NCBI GenBank assembly: GCA_933228895.1
Contig: OW121848.1
Span: 95,127,470-95,191,469, forward strand
Reading direction: 5' to 3'
Source of the DNA: Platycnemis pennipes
Lineage: Eukaryota > Arthropoda > Insecta > Odonata > Platycnemididae
Length of the DNA: 64,000 nt
The translations under genes and the position numbers were made by a program. Shown here piece by piece: positions 58,811 to 64,000 of the stretch. The notes below the pieces were generated by a model that searched no databases, was not told where the DNA came from, and worked only from the letters and a program-made list of their open reading frames with translations. Position 1 is the first letter of the stretch, and the number at the start of each line of letters is the position of its first letter.

Positions 58811-59237
58811 TTTGAATTGATATTGTGTCATTTAAAATCTGGAATTTAGAAGATAAGTGACATCCTACAGTAAATGGCTATACAAAATCAATGGATGGGT
58901 TTGAATTGATTGGAAGTTATGGATGTTCCTCTAATTTATTTGATCTGGCAATTACAGTGCAATGGAATTATGAGTGGGCACTAATTAATATGATGAGTTT
59001 ATATCCATTTTCTTAAAAGATCACACTCTCAAGTGATGCGTATATGCATTAATTGTCACCTGTAGATCTAATGCTGAATGATACATAATTAAATGAGCAA
59101 GATTCCATCAATGATAATTAAAACGTTTTCTTAAAAGAAGGAGAGCTTAATATGCAAATGTTGTTCTGCCAAACTTCGAAAAGGCCATCCTCTTTTAATT
59201 AACTAATTAACTGGCCGCCTCTTTCTAATTGGCATCT

Positions 59238-59480
59238 TCACAGCTTAGACTGTGGTATCTACCACCCCGAGGGCCCAAGCTCGAATCCCGACTGCGGTGG
59301 ATAAGTTTCATTGAAAAACCAGCCCATACTTGAGCGCTATGTGGACAGCACTGCGAGATCGGCACTCTATTCGTCGGATGGGATGTTAAGCCGCAGTCTC
59401 CGGTTGGTGTCTTTCATTAAGAACAGCCATGAACTTATACATCGCTCCACCAACAGTATAGCAGTGATATACCTTTCCCC
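59238..59480 (+). mobile_element. tRNA-derived SINE copy (diverged)
   Basis: It contains CCCGAGGGCCCAAGCTCGAATCC (box B), TTCATTGAAAAACCAGCCC, TTCGTCGGATGGGATGTTAAG and TCTTTCATTAAGAACAG, all landmarks of the family. Confidence 0.7.
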
Positions 59481-59824
59481 AGTCTCATCAGACAAGAGGG
59501 AGGACAAGAGGACCCACAGTTACAAATAAGGCATTGAAAGAAGATCTCATAAATGGCGAGTTCATTTTGCTGCATTGTTTCTCTGACATCTTTAAGTGTA
59601 GAAGGGAATAGCACTTACAGCTTCATAAACTTCGAAAGGCAGACAAATCAGAAAGATTTTATACCAAATACGGTCATTAGACCTAATTATTGAAAACGAC
59701 GATCATTCAGTGGTTACTATATGTAAAAATAACAGCTACATAGAAAAAAACCGTTGAATGTCAGGAGAAACCGCTTAATGATTTTTACTTTGGATCTCAC
59801 AAGAGCCTGCAGACATGAAGGAAG

Positions 59825-60142
59825 TGTTTTGACGACTGAAAGGCAGGCTACTCATCCCGAGGGCTCGCATTCGGATTTCGGCAGGGCAGATATTTTTCAA
59901 TGGTATGGGCACCGGTCTTTCCTTGAGTTTCGTGAGGAGAGAACTTCAAATTCAGTGAATTAAAGGTAATCCGCGGGCCCCTTGGCGCATTCCGCTAACA
60001 ATAAGAGAGCAGACTACGGGTTTCTCCTATCGCTTTCACCTCCACTTCCAAAATTCCTCCCTACTAGTAGTATATACCACGCATCCTTCTCTATGGCGCA
60101 AATGACCTCTGCTATAGGTCGCCTCCTCTGATAACAACGCCT
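59825..60142 (+). mobile_element. tRNA-derived SINE copy (diverged)
   Basis: The head is worn: CCCGAGGGCTCGCATTCGGATTTC. The body has CGGGCCCCTTGGCGCATTCCG, CTACGGGTTTCTCC and GGCGCAAATGACCTCTGC, then GGTCGCCTCCTCTGATAAC. Confidence 0.7.
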
Positions 60143-60461
60143 GAAAGGCACTCGGAGATATAACTCAGTAAGGAAAATCATTATAACTCACTTTTGGCGG
60201 AAAATAAGGTTAGAAAACCATTGATTATTTTTCAACTTGGTATTAGGTACGATTATTTTGGAAGGAGTAAAATATTTTCACTTCATCTATAACTTCGAGA
60301 GTAGATAAAAAAAAAGCGTAACTTGCAAAATTATAAATTGAGTTTCGTTGACCATGCGCAATATGATGCACAATCGATCAACTTCTAAGACATCAATTCT
60401 TCGCAACAAATAGAGTTAACACGATATTAAAACATTTATTTCAATGTACGTAGCGAATGGG
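60143..60461. other. No gene recognised
   Basis: AT-rich sequence between a SINE and the second MITE-like copy. Confidence 0.5.
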
Positions 60462-60923
60462 AATGGGGTCGTTTACCATATTTTTTATTGTCGAATCTGA
60501 TAGAGTTTGTAAAATAAAAGGACCCGTATTTTTCCGTTTTTTGATCCGTCAACTATTTCTCGAGTTATAAGCGGCGAAAAACTGATGTTTGTAACCCTTT
60601 CGGAAAAGTGGGCGTGGTGCAACCTCTGACGTAATCGACTTCGTTCAATCACAACTGAGCCCGCGAAGCTACTTTGCCTTATCCCAATGGGGGGGGGGGG
60701 GGGTGACACAGCTGACTCTGCCAATAGGAGCAGTTGCGACAGCATCTGTGTTATCAAAGCAGCTTTTTCGGTGGGCGTCACCTTCTTCTTATTTTAATTT
60801 TTGATTTATGAGTGAATGGTTGTGGTTAGAAGATAATTTTTTTCACTAAAATTCTTTTTTCGTTTCTATCTAACGATTTCGTGTACAAAATTGCGATTTC
60901 GGTTCCGAGTAAACGCCCCCATT
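60462..60923. mobile_element. MITE-like element, copy 2
   Basis: It has the same ends as copy 1 (AATGGGGTCGTTTACC and the inverse of GAGTAAACGCCCCCATT) and a highly similar interior. It is 462 bp, lacking the extra block of copy 1 and carrying a run of 15 G at 60689-60703 where copy 1 has fewer. No clear target duplication. Confidence 0.7.
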
Positions 60924-62029
60924 CCTTCAAAATTTCACCCCCTAGATCTTACAATAGTGTGGAGGCTGCCGGGAGACCACGCTACTTTCCATAATGTATA
61001 ATGGCCAAATTCTTCGAGTCTTTTATAAAAGTGATTTGCAATACAGTTCCTCTCGACGTTGATGCATATATTCAGGGAAAACCGATGTGTACAAAAATCC
61101 TTCCATCCGAGGTTTTTTCCAAACTTTCACGCGAGAATATTCTCAAGACATATCTGTTGTTGCATTCTGCCGCATCAGGGGACAGGGATCCTGCGATGCG
61201 CAATTTGGATGGGGCAACAACGGAACGTATGAAAGGAAAAAAACGCTGAAGTGCGGAAAATAGTCGATAAATCCCAAACAAGTAACTTCCACTCCTGAAT
61301 ACGAGAAGAGGGAACTGCCGCGGGCCGTGGCTCCTCCCTTGAAAATAGATACCGGTTTATGCAACGAACGACGAGCAGTAATGACGACTATTTTTTTATA
61401 TTCAATGAACACAATTGAAAAACATTTACTCCACGATATGATAAGTCCGAGAATACGAAATCCGAGATGACTTTTTAATATTTGTGGAAGCAATTCTTTC
61501 CTCTCTTCACGTTCACTACGAAGTATTCTCATTATTTTTTTCACGGGTTAGAATAGGTTTCGATTGGAATATAAAGAATAAGAACACTATTTTCCGAACG
61601 GCATCTTCCCCACATTTGTTCTTAACCTTATACTTCCTGCCTCTGTTCACACGGTTCACACTATCCAAAATCGCTTATCTAGTGTCTTACTTCAATGATG
61701 ACATTCAGTATAACCCAGTTCCTAATTGTATGTTTCATCCACCTCCTAATTTCCACCCTCGACTTTCTCTCTTCCCTCAACGTTTGTTGCCCAATGGCAC
61801 TACCTATTAACAAATCATTTCCGTGAGACCTTCTGCCTGCTGGTGTCTCAGTTACTCCATCATCTCTAACCTAGTTGTATTGAGAATGTCGCCTCATTCG
61901 CAGGGTATGGCGATGGGATCATTTTTTTCCAATCAGAAGGCAAAATAATAAGAAAAACAAAGTTACTGATGGTGCATTTGACGCCACTGTACAATAAACA
62001 TTATAATAACGGGAAGTAAAAGGGCGGGC
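60924..62029. other. No gene recognised
   Basis: A + strand frame at 61001-61249 (MAKFFESFIKVICNTV...) and overlapping reverse frames show no known domain. They may be chance or repeat-derived. Confidence 0.4.
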
Positions 62030-62690
62030 GAAGAGAAAGCTAGGATTTATAAAAAGAGTACTTGGGAAATGTGATGAGAAGACTAAAGAGCGATGTTGCT
62101 TTTCACTAGTCAGGCCCCACCTTGAGTATGCAGCCAGTGTGTGGGATCCTAATGAATTAGGTCTGATCAGAGAACTAGACAGTGTGCAGCGTAGAGCAGC
62201 TAGGTTCGTTAAAAGGTGTTACGATAGGTTGAGTAGCGTTTCAGAATTAATAAAAGAATTAGGGTGGGAATCATTATCAGAGCGTAGGATAAAGTACAGT
62301 TTTAATCTATTAGAGAAATTTCAATCGGATAGCTTTACTGAAGATGTTAGGCACATATTAAAAAAACCAGCGTATTATTCTAGATTCGACCAGATAAATA
62401 AGATAAGAGAGATTGATTGTCGTACTGATAGATTCAAAATGGCATTTTTCCACCGTACTATAAGAGAACAGAATAGGCAGCATAGCAGAGTGATTGGTAG
62501 GTGAAATATTTTAAAGTAGTCTGTAGTGCATGATGCATGTATTAACCCCTTAAATACTATAGATACTAACAATCTAGTTGCATGAGACCCTATAGTTGCT
62601 TGTTTGCATGTTAGTAGTGCATGCTTGGTGATCTTCACCCCCTGCCACACACCCTCGCGGTGGCTTGCAGAGTATCGTGTAGATGTAAAA
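62030..62690 (+). mobile_element. CR1-like LINE, 3' fragment
   Basis: Upstream in a shifted frame lies VRPHLEYAASVWDP; the open frame 62139-62504 continues MWDPNELGLIRELDSVQRRA, ARFVKRCYDRLSSVSELIKE and LGWESLSERR. This is the typical C-terminus of CR1/Jockey-group reverse transcriptase ORFs. The 3' UTR ends CTCGCGGTGGCTTGCAGAGT then ATCGTGTAGATGTA, the usual short terminal repeat of such elements. It is 5' truncated. Confidence 0.8.
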
Positions 62691-63117
62691 AGTAGCCCAA
62701 ACATGGCCACGTGACGCGACATCTGTAGAAATGCCGGCATCCTCTTGGTGAGCGACACATCAAAGAAGGAACTTCGACGCATGCGAGTTGAAAATGACGT
62801 TACCAAAGCCGTCTGCTCGTGGAAGGCTAACCCAAGACGTCTCCACTTCACTGATAACGTCGGCAAACGCCATTCTGTTTGCTCTAACCTTGGATGGGGA
62901 AGAAAAGCGATCCACATTGTTCAGGATCACGGGAGAAGGGGGTAGACAGGTTGAAATCAGACGAAAAAGTCAAACGAGCGGTGGATACACAGGCACGGAA
63001 GGATTGAATCTCCATTAATTAGTGCGTCACCGGAATCAATGATAGTCTGCAAACAATGCGGACGGAACGCAGAAGGAAAATTTTAAAAAAATCCATGAAA
63101 AAAAAACAATAACATAC
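62691..63117. other. No gene recognised
   Basis: Frames on both strands overlap; none shows a known domain. Confidence 0.4.
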
Positions 63118-63450
63118 CTTAGTCGGACGGTCGACCAAACGTGAATCGAAACAAAAACCAAAAGAGAAGCGTCCTAGTCCCCAACCCCTTGCATCCATCG
63201 TTCCATCCTCCCTTCTCCCTCCTTTCGGTTTGCCGCCACCCTTTTTTTATTTTTCGCTTTGACGCGGCAGCGGTTTCTGTCCACCCGCCGCGTGGAAATC
63301 GGTTGACAACGATGAATTACCTCGGCGATCCTCGGCCGCAAAAAAAAACTATTTTCCCCCGGTGGGAACAGCTTTCGAACGATGCGTTTCAATGCCTGGG
63401 CAAGTCCTTTTCGTCGTGCTCTTCTGCATAATTAGGGGGAAAATATACAA
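63118..63450 (-). promoter_or_regulatory. Candidate 5' exon and CpG-richer promoter region of the FAM189-like gene
   Basis: On the reverse strand, CCGACTAAG/GTATGT at 63118 is a near-ideal splice donor, and the sequence upstream of it (about 63180-63400) is richer in CpG (GACGCGGCAGCG, CCGCCGCGTGG) than its surroundings. This would fit a first, perhaps untranslated, exon of the minus-strand gene. No connecting coding exon was found, so the link is inference. Confidence 0.25.
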
Positions 63451-63550
63451 GATATGACCGGGAAATCTCCGTTTCACCCTCGATATTGCGATTATATCCC
63501 ATCTTGTTTGGCGGAGAAACTAGATTTTACCATTAAAATCATCAATTTTA

Positions 63551-63805
63551 TCATGGGTGTTTTCAAGTCTGTTTCCGCACTAATAGGCGCTTCAGACCGG
63601 AAGGAAAGGCATAAGGATAGGTATGGAAGGGATGGGGATATGATAAGGTCCGAAGCGCGACCCCAAACTCATATCAAAAATCATCATCATGGGTGTTTTC
63701 AAGTCTGTTTCCGCACTAATAGGCGCTTCAGACCGGGAGGAAAGGTATAAGGATAGGAATGGAAAGGATGGGGATAGGATAAGATCCCGCCATCGAAAAA
63801 AAAAA
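63551..63805. repeat. Tandem duplication, 136-bp unit
   Basis: TCATGGGTGTTTTCAAGTCT starts at 63551 and again at 63687. The units match through GGCGCTTCAGACCGG, AGGAAAGG(C/T)ATAAGGATAG and GGATGGGGATA, with a few substitutions. The second copy is slightly shorter. No coding role is evident. Confidence 0.88.
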
Positions 63806-64000
63806 ATCATCAATATTTAGTCAACCACACATTTACGAGTTAATTTTAACCAAAACCTGCTGTTCCAAAATCTTCTTTTGATCAGTTTCTACTAAACTTG
63901 CTGAAAGACATTAGAAATGATTTATTAGATATCTGTGTAGATGCTTTTTTTAATTATAAAAGAATATATGTACTAGATTCTTTCTAAACAGTGTACCGTG
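63806..64000. other. No gene recognised
   Basis: AT-rich end of the window. Confidence 0.5.

Noticed and set aside
61001..61249. Forward frame of 82 codons starting MAKFFESF
   Set aside because: No recognisable domain, no splice or repeat context to support it; left as unassigned.
62375..62917. Reverse frame of 180 codons
   Set aside because: The first half is antisense to the CR1-like ORF, which has clear family motifs; no domain is visible in the rest.
1..64000. CRISPR array, operon or prokaryotic mobile system
   Set aside because: Repeats present are eukaryotic transposons and microsatellites; the genes are split by spliceosomal introns.

Overview
This is eukaryotic nuclear DNA, most probably from an arthropod and likely an insect. 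Both protein-coding loci are split by introns from about 0.6 kb to more than 12 kb, with GT-AG junctions whose phases agree. The spaces between exons are filled with transposable elements: piggyBac, mariner, hAT, pogo/Tigger, Penelope-like, CR1-like and other non-LTR elements, a Gypsy-type fragment and a tRNA-derived SINE family. The species cannot be named from sequence alone. No operon, CRISPR array or prokaryotic feature is present.

Two real genes were found. On the + strand (6966-18407, poly(A) signal 18733-18738) is the 3' part of a gene for a Cys-rich protease inhibitor: Kunitz domain 1, an antistasin-like Cys segment, Kunitz domain 2, then a stop. The exon with the start codon and signal peptide was not found. 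On the - strand (55231 down to 26625) seven phase-consistent exons encode the last 774 residues of a multi-span membrane protein with a long cytoplasmic tail and a PPPY motif. Its membrane part resembles the FAM189/ENTREP family. Its first coding exon was not found; a candidate 5' exon ends at 63118. The two genes converge on the 18.7-26.6 kb interval.

Layout: 1-6.9 kb has no recognised gene but holds a pyrimidine-to-purine strand switch at 3.3-4.15 kb. From 7 to 18.7 kb lie the Kunitz gene and a 9.4 kb intron with SINE and LINE scraps and a perfect 20-bp hairpin. From 18.7 to 26.6 kb is intergenic DNA. From 26.6 to 55.2 kb is the membrane protein gene. Its introns carry a Gypsy fragment with LTR (27.9-28.7), an internally deleted Tigger element (28.77-30.4), a LINE (32.4-33.95), a deleted piggyBac (34.2-36.6), a MITE-like element (37.05-37.59), a nearly intact piggyBac flanked by TTAA (39.33-42.99), and a hAT element (46.5-51.6) that contains a Penelope-like fragment, a SINE and a mariner. 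From 55.2 to 64 kb are further LINE, Penelope, SINE, MITE and CR1-like fragments and a 136-bp tandem duplication.

The two genes show no functional link. The most notable content is the layered transposon record: exact target-site duplications, terminal inverted repeats and nested insertions allow relative dating. No undescribed multi-gene system is evident.
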